A stretch of DNA of 32,872 nucleotides from Elusimicrobiota bacterium. GTDB lineage: Bacteria > Elusimicrobiota > Endomicrobiia > Endomicrobiales > Endomicrobiaceae. The notes under the pieces are model-generated. The model was not told the origin of the DNA. It was given only the letters and a program-made list of their open reading frames with translations, and ran no database searches. The stretch spans positions 1 to 32,872 of the forward strand of contig JAFXSD010000021.1 of NCBI GenBank assembly GCA_017525905.1. Direction: 5' to 3'. This document shows, piece by piece, positions 23,789 through 32,864 of this stretch. Position 1 is the first letter of the stretch, and every line of letters begins with the position of its first letter. The translations under genes and the position numbers were made by a program.

Positions 23789-25459
23789 ATGATTAAAGAA
23801 AAGATTATAGACGGTTCACATAATGCGCCTCACAGAAGTTTATATCATGCTTTAGGAATAACAAAAGAAGAACAATCTAAACCTTTCATAGGTATTGTAA
23901 GTTCTTATAACGAAATTGTTCCGGGACACATGAATATAGATAAAATCGTTGAAGCCGTTAAAATGGGTGTGGCTATGGCAGGCGGGACACCGATAGTATT
24001 CCCTGCAATTGCCGTTTGTGACGGTATTGCCATGGGGCATAACGGGATGAAATATTCTCTTATTACAAGAGATATAATTGCAGATTCTACGGAAGCTATG
24101 GTACTTGCTCACGGCTTTGATGGACTTGTTATGGTACCTAATTGTGATAAAAATGTTCCGGGTCTTTTAATGGCTGCCGCAAGAGTAAACATTCCTACAA
24201 TTTTTGTTAGCGGCGGTCCTATGCTTGCAGGTAGAGTTAACGGTAAAAAAGCAAGTTTATCCGCAATGTTTGAAGCTGTAGGTGCATATAAAGCCGGCAA
24301 AATTAACAAAGAACAACTTTCCGCTTATGAAGAAAAAACTTGTCCTACATGCGGTTCTTGTTCAGGTATGTACACGGCAAATTCCATGAATTGTTTAACG
24401 GAAGTTTTAGGTATGGGATTAAAAGGGAACGGAACAATTCCAGCCGTATATTCGGCAAGAATAGAACTTGCAAAACATGCAGGTATGCAAATAATTGAAC
24501 TTGTTAAAAAAAATATTTGCCCTCGTGATATTATGACAAAGCAATCAATAAAGAATGCTTTAACTGCAGATATGGCACTCGGTTGTTCAACAAATAGTAT
24601 GTTACATCTTCCCGCAATTGCCAATGAATGTAAAGTAGAATTTAATTTGGATATGGCAAACGAGATAAGTCAACACACTCCTAATCTTTGTCATTTGGCT
24701 CCTGCAGGACACACATATATGGAAGATTTGAATGAGGCGGGCGGAGTATATGCCGTTTTAAAAGAATTAACAAAACTTAACTTAATAGATACATCAGTTA
24801 TGACATGCACGGGTAAAACATTGGGTGAAAACATTGAACAGTCAATAAATTTAGATAATGAAACTATAAGAACCGTTGATAACCCTTATAGTAAAACAGG
24901 TGGAATAGCAGTACTAAAAGGCAATCTTGCACCGGATGGTTGTGTAGTAAAAAGAAGTGCTGTTGCACCGGAAATGTTAAAACATGAAGGTCCTGCAAAA
25001 GTTTATGACAGCGAAGAAGAAGCTATTTCTGCAATTTATGCAGGGAAAATAGTTAAAGGTGATGTTGTGGTTATAAGATATGAAGGTCCTGCCGGAGGAC
25101 CGGGAATGAGAGAAATGTTAAGCCCTACATCCGCAATTGCCGGTATGGGATTGGATAAAGATGTTGCTCTTATTACCGATGGCAGATTTTCCGGAGCTAC
25201 AAGAGGTGCATCGTTAGGTCATGTTTCTCCTGAAGCTGCATCGGGCGGCCTTATAGCTTATGTTAAAGACGGGGACATTATTTCTATAAATATTCCCGAA
25301 TATAAAATTGAATTAAAAGTTTCAAATGAAGAAATAGAAAAAAGAAAACAAACAATGCGGATAAAAAAGAAAACCGATATCAGCGGAGTTCTTGCAAGAT
25401 ATTCAGCGCAGGTAAGTTCTGCTGCTGAAGGAGCAATAATAAATAAAATTATAAAATAA
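23789..25459 (+). CDS. ilvD: Dihydroxy-acid dehydratase
   Basis: A 556-aa Fe-S dehydratase making 2-keto acids for valine, isoleucine and pantothenate. The start is ATG 23789, preceded by GGAG at 23780-23783; an in-frame TTG at 23768 would add seven unlikely residues and contain the SD. Motifs: [25 protein letters not shown], the cluster ligand in PNCDKNVPG (C119), [18 protein letters not shown] (185-202, ligand C191), [12 protein letters not shown] and [21 protein letters not shown]. Length is normal and no residue looks missing. No other branched-chain biosynthesis gene is in the window. It lies 37 bases after the nucleotidyltransferase. Confidence 0.97.
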   Translation: MIKEKIIDGSHNAPHRSLYHALGITKEEQSKPFIGIVSSYNEIVPGHMNIDKIVEAVKMGVAMAGGTPIVFPAIAVCDGIAMGHNGMKYSLITRDIIADSTEAMVLAHGFDGLVMVPNCDKNVPGLLMAAARVNIPTIFVSGGPMLAGRVNGKKASLSAMFEAVGAYKAGKINKEQLSAYEEKTCPTCGSCSGMYTANSMNCLTEVLGMGLKGNGTIPAVYSARIELAKHAGMQIIELVKKNICPRDIMTKQSIKNALTADMALGCSTNSMLHLPAIANECKVEFNLDMANEISQHTPNLCHLAPAGHTYMEDLNEAGGVYAVLKELTKLNLIDTSVMTCTGKTLGENIEQSINLDNETIRTVDNPYSKTGGIAVLKGNLAPDGCVVKRSAVAPEMLKHEGPAKVYDSEEEAISAIYAGKIVKGDVVVIRYEGPAGGPGMREMLSPTSAIAGMGLDKDVALITDGRFSGATRGASLGHVSPEAASGGLIAYVKDGDIISINIPEYKIELKVSNEEIEKRKQTMRIKKKTDISGVLARYSAQVSSAAEGAIINKIIK

Positions 25460-25488
25460 AATTTATTTATCAATTTATAATTTATAAT

Positions 25489-25508
25489 TAAAATCGCAAA
25501 CGATTTTA
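25489..25508 (+). other. Small hairpin just before the phosphohexomutase ribosome-binding site
   Basis: TAAAATCG-CAAA-CGATTTTA forms an 8-bp stem with a 4-base loop. It ends 4 bases before the AGGAG of the gene at 25525 and is preceded by AT-rich near-repeats (AATTTAT units at about 25460-25488). No T-run follows on the + strand, so it does not look like a terminator. It might set the ribosome-site structure or mRNA stability. Confidence 0.4.
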
Positions 25509-25524
25509 AAAAGGAGTAAAAAAA

Positions 25525-26955
25525 ATGATTAAATTTGGAACATCTGGTTGGAGAGGAATTATAGCAGACGATTTTACTTTTGATAATGTAAAAATTGTTA
25601 CACAAGCAATAGCAAATTATCTTATTAACGATGATGCAAAATATAAAAAAGATAAAGCTGTTATAATAGGATATGATACAAGGTTTTTATCCGACAAATA
25701 TGCGGACATTTCTGCTGAAGTGTTAGCCGGAAATAAAATAAAAGTTTTATTGTGCAAAAGAAATACTCCTACACCGGTTATAGCTTATGACATAGTTAAT
25801 AATAAACTTGCAGGTGGTATAAACTTTACGGCAAGTCATAATCCTCCGGAATATAACGGTATAAAGTTTTCTCCGTCTTGGGGCGGTCCTGCATTACCGG
25901 AAACAACGCAAAAAATTGAAAAATATTGTGCTCAAATAAAAATAGGTGACGTTAAAAGTTTAAGCTTGGCTGAAGGTTTAAAATCAGGTATTATAAAATA
26001 TTATGATCCAAGACCTGCATATTTGAAGAGAATAAAACAGCTTGTTAATTTCAAATTGTTAAAAAAATCGAATTTAAAAGTCGTAGCGGATATTTTGCAC
26101 GGAACAGGTGATGATTATTTGGATACATTACTTGAATCTGCAGGAATGAGATTGAAAGTGTTAAACAAAAAAAGAGATCCGTTATTTGATGGCCATTCAC
26201 CTGAGCCGTGTGAAGCAAATTTAAAAGAATTAAAATCAATAATAAAAAAAGAATCTTACAAAATCGGTCTTTCGGTTGACGGTGATGCGGATAGATTCGG
26301 TATTGTGGATTCAGATGGAACATTTATTACACCTAACCAGGTTATTCCGATATTGTTGTATCATTTAAATAAAACAAGAGGTTGGAAAGGTGTTGTTGTT
26401 AGAAGTGTTATGACAAGTCACATGATAGATAAACTTGCAGCAAAGCTTGGTATAGAAGTAGCCGAAACTCCTGTAGGTTTTAAATATATAGGAGATATTT
26501 TAACACAAAGACCTAAAGATTTTATTATAGGCGGAGAAGAATCCGGCGGACTTACGATAAGAGGTCATGTTCCTGAAAAAGATGGTATAATCGCATGTTT
26601 GCTTATGGCGGAAGCTGTTGCCATGAACAAGAAATCTTTAGGTGCAATATTAAAAGATATTGTAAAACTTACGGGACCGGTTGTAACGGCAAGAGAAAAT
26701 TTCAGATTGCCTAAAGAAGCAATGGAAAAGTTCAGACAATCATTGCAGAAAAAAGCTCCGGAAAAAATTGCAGGAATGAAAATACAAAAAGTTGTTACTT
26801 TAGACGGTTATAAGTTTATAATAGATGAAGATACTTGGATAGGATTTAGGTTGTCCGGTACGGAACCTATAGTAAGATTATATGCCGAAAGTACAACAAA
26901 CGAAAAATTAAAAAAATTGGTATCTGCGGGAGAAAAATTCATAAATGGCAAATAA
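25525..26955 (+). CDS. Phosphoglucomutase/phosphomannomutase family protein (intact)
   Basis: A 476-aa alpha-D-phosphohexomutase that interconverts hexose-6-phosphate and hexose-1-phosphate. All four active-site loops are visible: FGTSGWRG (4-11), catalytic Ser104 in TASHNPPEYNGIKF, metal-binding DGDADR (252-257), GGEESGG (336-342) and the phosphate-binding RLSGTEPIVRLYAES near residue 445. SD AAAGGAG precedes the ATG by 8 bases. It presumably provides sugar-1-phosphate for the nucleotidyltransferase in the same operon; whether glucose, mannose or glucosamine is not decided by these motifs, though GlmM-specific features are not evident. Its stop overlaps the DUF502 start by 11 bases. Confidence 0.95.
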   Translation: MIKFGTSGWRGIIADDFTFDNVKIVTQAIANYLINDDAKYKKDKAVIIGYDTRFLSDKYADISAEVLAGNKIKVLLCKRNTPTPVIAYDIVNNKLAGGINFTASHNPPEYNGIKFSPSWGGPALPETTQKIEKYCAQIKIGDVKSLSLAEGLKSGIIKYYDPRPAYLKRIKQLVNFKLLKKSNLKVVADILHGTGDDYLDTLLESAGMRLKVLNKKRDPLFDGHSPEPCEANLKELKSIIKKESYKIGLSVDGDADRFGIVDSDGTFITPNQVIPILLYHLNKTRGWKGVVVRSVMTSHMIDKLAAKLGIEVAETPVGFKYIGDILTQRPKDFIIGGEESGGLTIRGHVPEKDGIIACLLMAEAVAMNKKSLGAILKDIVKLTGPVVTARENFRLPKEAMEKFRQSLQKKAPEKIAGMKIQKVVTLDGYKFIIDEDTWIGFRLSGTEPIVRLYAESTTNEKLKKLVSAGEKFINGK

Positions 26956-27649
26956 GGATAGTTTAAAAACTTCCGGAAAAAATGACAAAAAGAAAAAAAG
27001 CGTTATAAAGAAATCTTTTATAGCAGGTTTGTTGGTTATATTACCGGTATGGTTAACTATATTAATCATTTGGTATGTTTTCAAATGGATCAGCAGCCTT
27101 TCTATGCCGATATTGTCTCCTTTTTTAAATATTTTTACATCGGATTCTCAATGGATAGATATATTAGCAAAGATAGCAAGTTTCTTTTTAACATTAATAA
27201 TAATTTTCTTTGTGGGATTTTTTACCAATATATGGTTTGGTAAAAAGTTATACAATTTTTTTGAAAATATTTTGACAAAAATTCCTTTGATAGGAAGCAT
27301 TTATTCTGCTTTAAAAAAATTGTTTTCATTTTTTGCTACAAGTGAAGATACAACAAATAATTTTCAAAAAGTTATTTTTGTGCCTTTTCCTACAAAAGAC
27401 TCTTATTGTGTAGCTTTTTCTACCGGTGAAAAAATAATTAACGGTCAAAAATATATTTCCAGTTTTATGCCGAGTACACCTAATCCTACAACGGGTTTTT
27501 TAATGTTGGTAAAAGCGGAAGATGTTATTGAAAGTGAATATACAATAGAAGAAGCAATACAATTCATAATATCTGCAGGTATAGTTCAACCCAATTTGAA
27601 ACAGAAAAACGGGCAGAAACAATTAGGAGAAAAAAATGACTCAATATAA
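26945..27649 (+). CDS. DUF502 family membrane protein
   Basis: A 234-aa protein. A basic N-terminal tail (KNDKKKKSVIKKS) is followed by two hydrophobic segments (about residues 25-50 and 70-100) and a soluble C-terminal domain with the family signature IPLIGSIYSALKK and VIFVPFPTKDSYCVAFSTG, then FMPSTPNPTTGFLMLV. DUF502 is widespread in bacteria and has no firmly assigned role in prokaryotes that I can cite. It overlaps the mutase by 11 bases and hisS by 14 bases, so the three are translationally linked, which more likely reflects compact packing than a shared pathway. Confidence 0.9.
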   Translation: MANKDSLKTSGKNDKKKKSVIKKSFIAGLLVILPVWLTILIIWYVFKWISSLSMPILSPFLNIFTSDSQWIDILAKIASFFLTLIIIFFVGFFTNIWFGKKLYNFFENILTKIPLIGSIYSALKKLFSFFATSEDTTNNFQKVIFVPFPTKDSYCVAFSTGEKIINGQKYISSFMPSTPNPTTGFLMLVKAEDVIESEYTIEEAIQFIISAGIVQPNLKQKNGQKQLGEKNDSI

Positions 27650-28895
27650 AGCACCGAGAGGTACACACGATATATACGGCCAAACGGCACTTGCCTTGGA
27701 AGAATTAGATAAAATTTCAAGAAATGTTTTCAGGAAACATAATTTTAAAGAAATAAAAACACCTATGTTTGAAGATGTTTCTTTGTTTACAAGATCCATA
27801 GGTGAAGCTACAGATATTGTGGAAAAAGAAATGTATGTCTTTGAAGATAGAAAGGGGAGAAAACTTGCTTTAAGGCCGGAAGGGACGGCATCTTTGGTGA
27901 GAGCTTATATTGAACACAGACTTGATATGGAAGAACCTATAGGTAAATTCTTTTATTGCGGTGATATGTTTAGATATGAAAGGCCGCAAGCCGGAAGATA
28001 CAGAGAATTTTTACAGATGGGAGCCGAATATTTAGGTAACCCTAACCCGAATGCCGATGTTGAGATAATTCTTCTTGCAAAAGAAATTCTTTCCACTTTA
28101 AATATAAATGATGTTGTAATACATATAAATTCGTTAGGTTGTGCAAATTGCAGGCCGATATTCAGAAAAAAGTTGGTAGATTATTTTTCTTCTATACAGG
28201 ATTTATGTGAAGATTGTAAAAGAAGATTGGAAAAAAATCCGTTAAGATTGTTGGATTGTAAAATAGATTCACAAAAGTTCCAAAATGTTCCTACAATGCA
28301 AGAATGTTTATGTGATGATTGTAAAAATCATTTTGAACAAGTACAATCGTTATTGAAATCGGTAGATTGCAAGTATATGATAGATGATAAGTTGGTAAGA
28401 GGTTTGGATTATTATACAAGAACGGTTTTTGAAGTTCGTTCTTCAGCCGTAGGTTCACAAGATGCAATTTGTGCCGGCGGAAGATACGATAATTTGGTAA
28501 AAGAGTTGGGCGGTCAACAAATACCGAGTGTAGGGTTTGCTTTAGGTTCCGAAAGAGTTTTAATGGCAGCACAAAATACAGGCTTTTTTGACAAATTACC
28601 TAAAAATGAGCTTGTATTTATCGCACTTGCAGATAACGAACTTTTTAATGAAGCATTCAAATTTGCAAACAATTTAATATTAAATAAAGATAATATCAGA
28701 CAAAAATTAAATTTGGATAACAATGTTACGGTTGAAGGACCTTTTGTAAATAAAAGTTTAAAATCTCAATTTAAACTTGCCGATAAACTTAATGCTTCAA
28801 AAACAATATTGTTCGGTAAAACCGAATTTGATAAAGGCAATATCGTTGTAAAAGATATGAAAACCCAGCAGCAACAGGAAATTTCTTTGGCATAA
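27636..28895 (+). CDS. hisS: Histidyl-tRNA synthetase
   Basis: A 419-aa class II aminoacyl-tRNA synthetase charging tRNA-His. Motif 1 region (FKEIKTPMFEDVSLFTRSIGE), motif 2 (LRPEGTASLVRAYIEH, then MFRYERPQAGRYREFLQMGAEYLG), the histidine-specific LVRGLDYYTRTVFEV and GGRYDNLVKELGG, and motif 3 (SVGFALGSERVL) are all present, followed by the C-terminal anticodon-binding domain. The start has AGGAG 7 bases upstream. An extra Cys-rich stretch (LCEDCKRRLEKNPLRLLDCK and CLCDDCKNH, about residues 190-230) is within the insertion domain common in bacterial HisRS. It ends the operon; no clear terminator is seen after it. Confidence 0.97.
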   Translation: MTQYKAPRGTHDIYGQTALALEELDKISRNVFRKHNFKEIKTPMFEDVSLFTRSIGEATDIVEKEMYVFEDRKGRKLALRPEGTASLVRAYIEHRLDMEEPIGKFFYCGDMFRYERPQAGRYREFLQMGAEYLGNPNPNADVEIILLAKEILSTLNINDVVIHINSLGCANCRPIFRKKLVDYFSSIQDLCEDCKRRLEKNPLRLLDCKIDSQKFQNVPTMQECLCDDCKNHFEQVQSLLKSVDCKYMIDDKLVRGLDYYTRTVFEVRSSAVGSQDAICAGGRYDNLVKELGGQQIPSVGFALGSERVLMAAQNTGFFDKLPKNELVFIALADNELFNEAFKFANNLILNKDNIRQKLNLDNNVTVEGPFVNKSLKSQFKLADKLNASKTILFGKTEFDKGNIVVKDMKTQQQQEISLA

Positions 28896-29205
28896 CGGTA
28901 ATTGAAAGGATGTTCTGTAAAGTTGTTTTATATTTCTGTTGGTTAAAGAGTTAAAACTTCGACGACAATATGCAATGAGAAACTACATTATGCGGTTAAT
29001 TATAAATTACTTATACAAAAATTTCTCTTGCATTTTTTGTTTTAAAAGTATATAATCATAGAAAATAAATCTTAAGCTAAAAAAAATCCTAAATAACAGT
29101 TGAATTAAAAGTACCAAAATAAAAAATCTTTTTATATGCAAATCAAAATAAATAAATCAGAAAACATAAATAAAATTGTAGTATTTTTCTAATCAGGGGG
29201 ACTTA
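28896..29205 (+). other. 310-base intergenic region: rho promoter and long A-rich leader
   Basis: No ORF of note and no tRNA is found. It contains the candidate rho promoter at 29028-29056 and, after that, about 140 bases that are A-rich and G-poor (roughly ten scattered Gs before the GGGGG ribosome site). I see no convincing terminator for hisS in the first 130 bases; only weak, interrupted complementarity occurs around 28971-28993. Confidence 0.6.
29028..29056 (+). promoter_or_regulatory. Candidate promoter for rho
   Basis: -10 TATAAT (29051-29056, perfect) and -35 TTGCAT (29028-29033, TTG core only), spaced by 17 bases. The predicted transcription start is about 29063, leaving a leader of about 143 bases before the rho ATG. 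Confidence 0.55.
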
Positions 29206-30477
29206 ATGTCTGATAAAGATTTAACCGTATTGTCTAAAAAGACAATGGTAGAGCTTACGAAAATTGCTAAAGAAATGAAACTTGAAACTATTACAGGTTT
29301 AAGAAAGCAGGAACTTATTGCAAAAATTCTTGAAGCTCAAATGAAAGAACAGGGACAAGCCTACGATGAAGGTGTTTTGGAAATTAAGCATGATGGTTTC
29401 GGCTTTTTAAGATCAACCGACTATAATTATTTGTCCGGTCCGGACGATATTTATATCGCACCTCCGCAAATTAAAAAGTTTGCTTTAAGAAAAGGCGATA
29501 CCGTCGGCGGATATGTAAGACCTCCTCAAAACCATGAAAAATATTTTGCACTTTTAAAAGTAACTCAAATTAACGGTGAGACAAATTTAGATAATATCAG
29601 AGAAAGACCTCTTTTCGATAATTTAACACCATTGTATCCTAATGAAAAACTTGTTTTAGAGACTAAAACGAACGAAATATCTACAAGAATAATAGATATG
29701 TTTATTCCTATAGGTAAGGGACAAAGAGTATTGTTAAATGCACCTCCGAGAACGGGAAAAACTGTTTTGTTACAAAAAATAGCAAATGCAATTACAACGA
29801 ATAATCCGGAAATAGTTTTGATGGTTTTACTGATAGATGAAAGGCCTGAAGAAGTTACCGATATGCAAAGGTCGGTTAAAGGTGAAGTTGTATCTTCCAC
29901 ATTTGATGAACCTGCCGACAGACATATTCAAGTTGCAGAAATGGTACTTGAAAAAGCTAAAAGAATGGTTGAACACGGTAAAGATGTTGTTATTTTACTT
30001 GATTCCATTACAAGACTTGCAAGAGCCTATAATGCTGTTATACCTTCAAGCGGAAGGGTCCTTTCCGGTGGTTTGGATTCAAATGCATTACAAAGACCAA
30101 AAAGATTTTTCGGCGCTGCAAGGAACATTGAAGAAGGCGGAAGCTTAACAATAATTGCAACCGCATTAATAGATACAGGCAGCAGAATGGATGATGTTAT
30201 ATTTGAAGAGTTTAAAGGAACAGGTAACTGTGAAATTTATTTAGACAGAAAACTTGCAGACAGAAGAATTTATCCTGCAATAGATCTTTTAAGATCCGGA
30301 ACAAGAAAAGAAGAAATGTTAATAAGTGAAGACGAAAAAAACAAAATGTGGATTATGAGAAGTCTTTTCAGTAATATGAATCCGATAGAAGTTATGGAAG
30401 AACTTACAAAAAGGATGAAAGCATCAAAGTCAAATAAAGATTTCTTTAAACAAATGGAACTTGCAGGTAAAGAATAA
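29206..30477 (+). CDS. rho: Transcription termination factor Rho
   Basis: A 423-aa hexameric RNA helicase. An N-terminal Rho_N helix bundle (residues 1-45) precedes the RNA-binding cold-shock-like domain ([15 protein letters not shown], then [15 protein letters not shown]). The ATPase core has P-loop APPRTGKT, Walker [17 protein letters not shown], the Q loop near [21 protein letters not shown] and the R-loop region [22 protein letters not shown]. The P-loop reads R-T where E. coli has K-A (PPKAGKT). There is no large insertion. The start has GGGGG 6 bases before ATG instead of the usual GGAGG. A strong intrinsic terminator follows. The long leader could allow autoregulation. Confidence 0.98.
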   Translation: MSDKDLTVLSKKTMVELTKIAKEMKLETITGLRKQELIAKILEAQMKEQGQAYDEGVLEIKHDGFGFLRSTDYNYLSGPDDIYIAPPQIKKFALRKGDTVGGYVRPPQNHEKYFALLKVTQINGETNLDNIRERPLFDNLTPLYPNEKLVLETKTNEISTRIIDMFIPIGKGQRVLLNAPPRTGKTVLLQKIANAITTNNPEIVLMVLLIDERPEEVTDMQRSVKGEVVSSTFDEPADRHIQVAEMVLEKAKRMVEHGKDVVILLDSITRLARAYNAVIPSSGRVLSGGLDSNALQRPKRFFGAARNIEEGGSLTIIATALIDTGSRMDDVIFEEFKGTGNCEIYLDRKLADRRIYPAIDLLRSGTRKEEMLISEDEKNKMWIMRSLFSNMNPIEVMEELTKRMKASKSNKDFFKQMELAGKE

Positions 30478-30506
30478 GAGTTGTAATAACTATATACAAA
30501 TTAAAT

Positions 30507-30550
30507 AGGAACCAAAGATAATAAAAATCTTTGGTTCCTTTGTTTTTTAT
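30507..30550 (+). terminator. Intrinsic terminator after rho
   Basis: A 13-bp perfect stem pairs 30507-30519 (AGGAACCAAAGAT) with 30527-30539 (ATCTTTGGTTCCT), with a 7-base AT loop and the T-rich tail TTGTTTTTTAT. A clear rho-independent terminator. Confidence 0.93.
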
Positions 30551-30562
30551 ACGTATTTATTA

Positions 30563-30587
30563 TATAATAATAAAGATATAATATAAT
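30563..30587 (+). promoter_or_regulatory. Clustered -10 elements before the XRE-cupin gene
   Basis: Three TATAAT hexamers occur at 30563-30568, 30577-30582 and 30582-30587 (the last two share a base). No good -35 is evident. Initiation from the last would give a leader of about 15 bases with the GGGGG ribosome site (30599-30603) inside it. The DNA is extremely AT-rich, so some matches may be chance. Confidence 0.4.
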
Positions 30588-30608
30588 ACTACAAAAATGG
30601 GGGTATTT

Positions 30609-31163
30609 ATGAATGACGATATAAAAGATATTGCAATGAGAATAAGAGATTTAAGAGATATAGCTAACATTTCACAGGAAAGTTTAGCTAAAGCTTTAAA
30701 TATTGACGTTGAAACATACGAGCAATATGAATCGGGCCAAACAGATATTCCTATAGGAATAATAAAAAAAATTGCGGAAAAATTTAAAGTTGAGTTCATA
30801 ACCCTTATTACAGGACAAGAACCTCATTTGAACAGATATAGTGTCGTGAGAAAAGGTAAAGGAGTGGCTGTAGAAAGAAGAAAAGAGTATGATTATCAAG
30901 ATATTGCTTACGGTTTTACAAATAAAAAAGCTCAAATATTTTTGGTAACCGCAAAAGATAGAACAAACGAAAAAGAACTTAAACCTTACTCACATGACGG
31001 GCACGAATTTGATTATGTTTTGGAAGGCACATTGAAAGTATATTTAGACGGGAAATCTGTCGTGTTGGAAGAAGGGGATTGTTTATATTTTGATTCAAAT
31101 TGTAAGCATTATATGACTGCAGTCGGCGGTAAAACAACAAAATTTATAGCGATAGTATTTTAG
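30609..31163 (+). CDS. XRE-family regulator with C-terminal cupin domain
   Basis: A 184-aa transcription regulator. I use ATG 30609: GGGGG (30599-30603) lies 5 bases before it, whereas ATG 30597 directly overlaps that site. A helix-turn-helix is at about residues 8-62 (RIRDLRDIANISQESLAKAL, then ETYEQYESGQTDIP). A cupin beta-barrel covers about 105-184 with SHDGHEFDYVLEGTLKVYL and LEEGDCLYFDSNCKHYM, retaining the HxxxxxE-type and distal His metal residues. Such proteins usually sense a small molecule and control a neighbouring operon. It lies 27 bases before an acyl-CoA synthetase, the probable target. The ligand is unknown. Confidence 0.92.
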   Translation: MNDDIKDIAMRIRDLRDIANISQESLAKALNIDVETYEQYESGQTDIPIGIIKKIAEKFKVEFITLITGQEPHLNRYSVVRKGKGVAVERRKEYDYQDIAYGFTNKKAQIFLVTAKDRTNEKELKPYSHDGHEFDYVLEGTLKVYLDGKSVVLEEGDCLYFDSNCKHYMTAVGGKTTKFIAIVF

Positions 31164-31190
31164 AAGATTAGAAGAATAGAGGGAACAACA

Positions 31191-32864
31191 ATGATATTAG
31201 ATAAATATGCAAGACGAGATTTTAAATCTTATGAAGATTTTTTTGAAAATTTTAAAATAAATGTACCGGAAAATTTTAATTTCGGTTTTGATGTAGTTGA
31301 TGCAACTGCAGATGAAGAACCTAACAAAAAAGCTTTGGTATGGTGCAACGAGCACGGTGAAAACAGAACCTTTACTTTTTTGGATATGAAAAAAGAAACA
31401 AACAAAGCCGTAAACTTTTTTAAGTCTTTAGGTGTTAAAAAAGGTGACTTTGTTATGCTTATATTGAAGAGAAGATTTGAGTACTGGATAAGTTTGGTTG
31501 CATTACATAAATTAGGTGCTGTAGCAATTCCCGCAACACATTTATTGAAAGAAAAAGATATTTCTTACAGAGTAAATGCTGCAGATGTTAAGATGATAAT
31601 TGCGGTAGATTTTTCCGATTTGTTACAAAGAATAGATAATTGCCAAAAAGATTGTCCTACATTGAAATATAAAGTTGTAGTAGCAGGTAAAAGAGACGGT
31701 TGGTATAGTTTTACCGATGAAGTAGAAAAACAGTCTGATGTATTTGAAAGACCTACAGGAGCAGAAGCAACACATAACGATGATAAAATGTTGATATATT
31801 TTACATCCGGGACAACAAGTTTACCTAAGATGGCATTACACGATTTTACTTACCCGTTAGGTCATATTTTAACGGCAAAATTTTGGCAAAATGTTGAAGA
31901 AAACGGATGTCACTTAACACTTGCGGATACCGGTTGGGCAAAAGCCGCTTGGGGTAAAATTTACGGTCAATGGATTTCGGGCTGTGCGGTATTTGTTTAC
32001 GATTTCGACAAATTTCATCCTACTGATGTTTTGGATATTATATCAAAGCATAATATTACATCGTTCTGTGGCCCTGCAACTGTCTACAGATTTTTAATTA
32101 AGGAAGATTTATCCAAATATGATTTTTCAAAATTGAAATATTGTTGTGTAGCAGGTGAAGCTTTAAACCCTGAAGTTTTTAATCAATGGGAAAGACTTAC
32201 CGGTCACAAAATTATGGAAGGATTCGGACAAAGTGAAGGACCTATTTTGGTAGGAAATTTTGTTTGGATAAAACCAAAACCGGGCTCAATGGGAAAACCG
32301 TCACCTACATTTAACATAGATATTGTTGATGATGATGGAAATCCTTGTGAAGATGGTAAAGAAGGTAATCTTATAGTTAGAATGCCGGACGGCAAAAAGC
32401 CTACCGGTTTATTCTGCGGATATTACAAAAGTCCGGATAAAACAAAAGAAGTATGGCATGACAATATGTATTTTACCGGGGATGTTGTTTACAAAGATGA
32501 AGACGGTTATTTCTGGTTCGTAGGAAGGGCGGATGACGTTATAAAAAGTTCCGGATATAGAATCGGGCCTTTCGAAGTTGAAAGCGCTTTAATGGAACAT
32601 CCTGCGGTTTTGGAATGTGCAATTACCGCAGTTCCGGACCCTGTTAGAGGACAAGTTGTTAAAGCAACAATAGTTTTAGCGAAAGGTTACCATGCAAGTG
32701 ATTCGTTAGTTGTTGAATTACAAAACCATGTTAAAAATGTTACGGCACCTTATAAGTACCCGAGAGTTGTTGAATTTGTTGACGAGTTACCTAAAACTAT
32801 CAGTGGTAAAATAAGAAAAGTTGCCATAAGAGAAGCAGATAAAGTAAAACATTCTGCAAAATAA
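31191..32864 (+). CDS. AMP-forming acyl-CoA synthetase (MACS-like)
   Basis: A 557-aa adenylate-forming enzyme that activates a carboxylic acid with ATP and joins it to CoA. The N-terminal FENFKINVPENFNFGFDVVD matches the medium/branched-chain acyl-CoA synthetase group (including archaeal MacS). The ATP-binding loop is TSGTTSLPK (205-213; Ser where Gly is usual). Downstream motifs are the adenine-binding GFGQSEGP, YFTGDVVYKDEDGYFWFVGRADD (hinge), SSGYRIGPFEVESAL and the A10 Lys in PKTISGKIRKVAIRE. The length is complete. SD GAGGG is 8 bases before ATG. It is partnered with the XRE-cupin regulator upstream. Substrate chain length cannot be fixed from motifs; acetate, propionate or branched-chain acids are all possible. 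Confidence 0.93.
   Translation: MILDKYARRDFKSYEDFFENFKINVPENFNFGFDVVDATADEEPNKKALVWCNEHGENRTFTFLDMKKETNKAVNFFKSLGVKKGDFVMLILKRRFEYWISLVALHKLGAVAIPATHLLKEKDISYRVNAADVKMIIAVDFSDLLQRIDNCQKDCPTLKYKVVVAGKRDGWYSFTDEVEKQSDVFERPTGAEATHNDDKMLIYFTSGTTSLPKMALHDFTYPLGHILTAKFWQNVEENGCHLTLADTGWAKAAWGKIYGQWISGCAVFVYDFDKFHPTDVLDIISKHNITSFCGPATVYRFLIKEDLSKYDFSKLKYCCVAGEALNPEVFNQWERLTGHKIMEGFGQSEGPILVGNFVWIKPKPGSMGKPSPTFNIDIVDDDGNPCEDGKEGNLIVRMPDGKKPTGLFCGYYKSPDKTKEVWHDNMYFTGDVVYKDEDGYFWFVGRADDVIKSSGYRIGPFEVESALMEHPAVLECAITAVPDPVRGQVVKATIVLAKGYHASDSLVVELQNHVKNVTAPYKYPRVVEFVDELPKTISGKIRKVAIREADKVKHSAK

Noticed and set aside
25460..25488. AATTTAT-type near-repeats before the phosphohexomutase gene
   Set aside because: Short AT-only repeats are expected by chance at this base composition; only the adjacent 8-bp hairpin was kept.
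28896..29027. Possible small RNA or hisS terminator in the first part of the hisS-rho gap
   Set aside because: Only short interrupted complementarity and no GC-rich stem with a T-run could be found.
29837..30148. 103-residue open frame on the plus strand within rho
   Set aside because: It overlaps the rho ATPase core in another frame; no domain is recognisable.
30597..30608. ATG 30597 as start of the XRE-cupin gene
   Set aside because: The GGGGG ribosome site overlaps this ATG and is correctly spaced for the next in-frame ATG at 30609.
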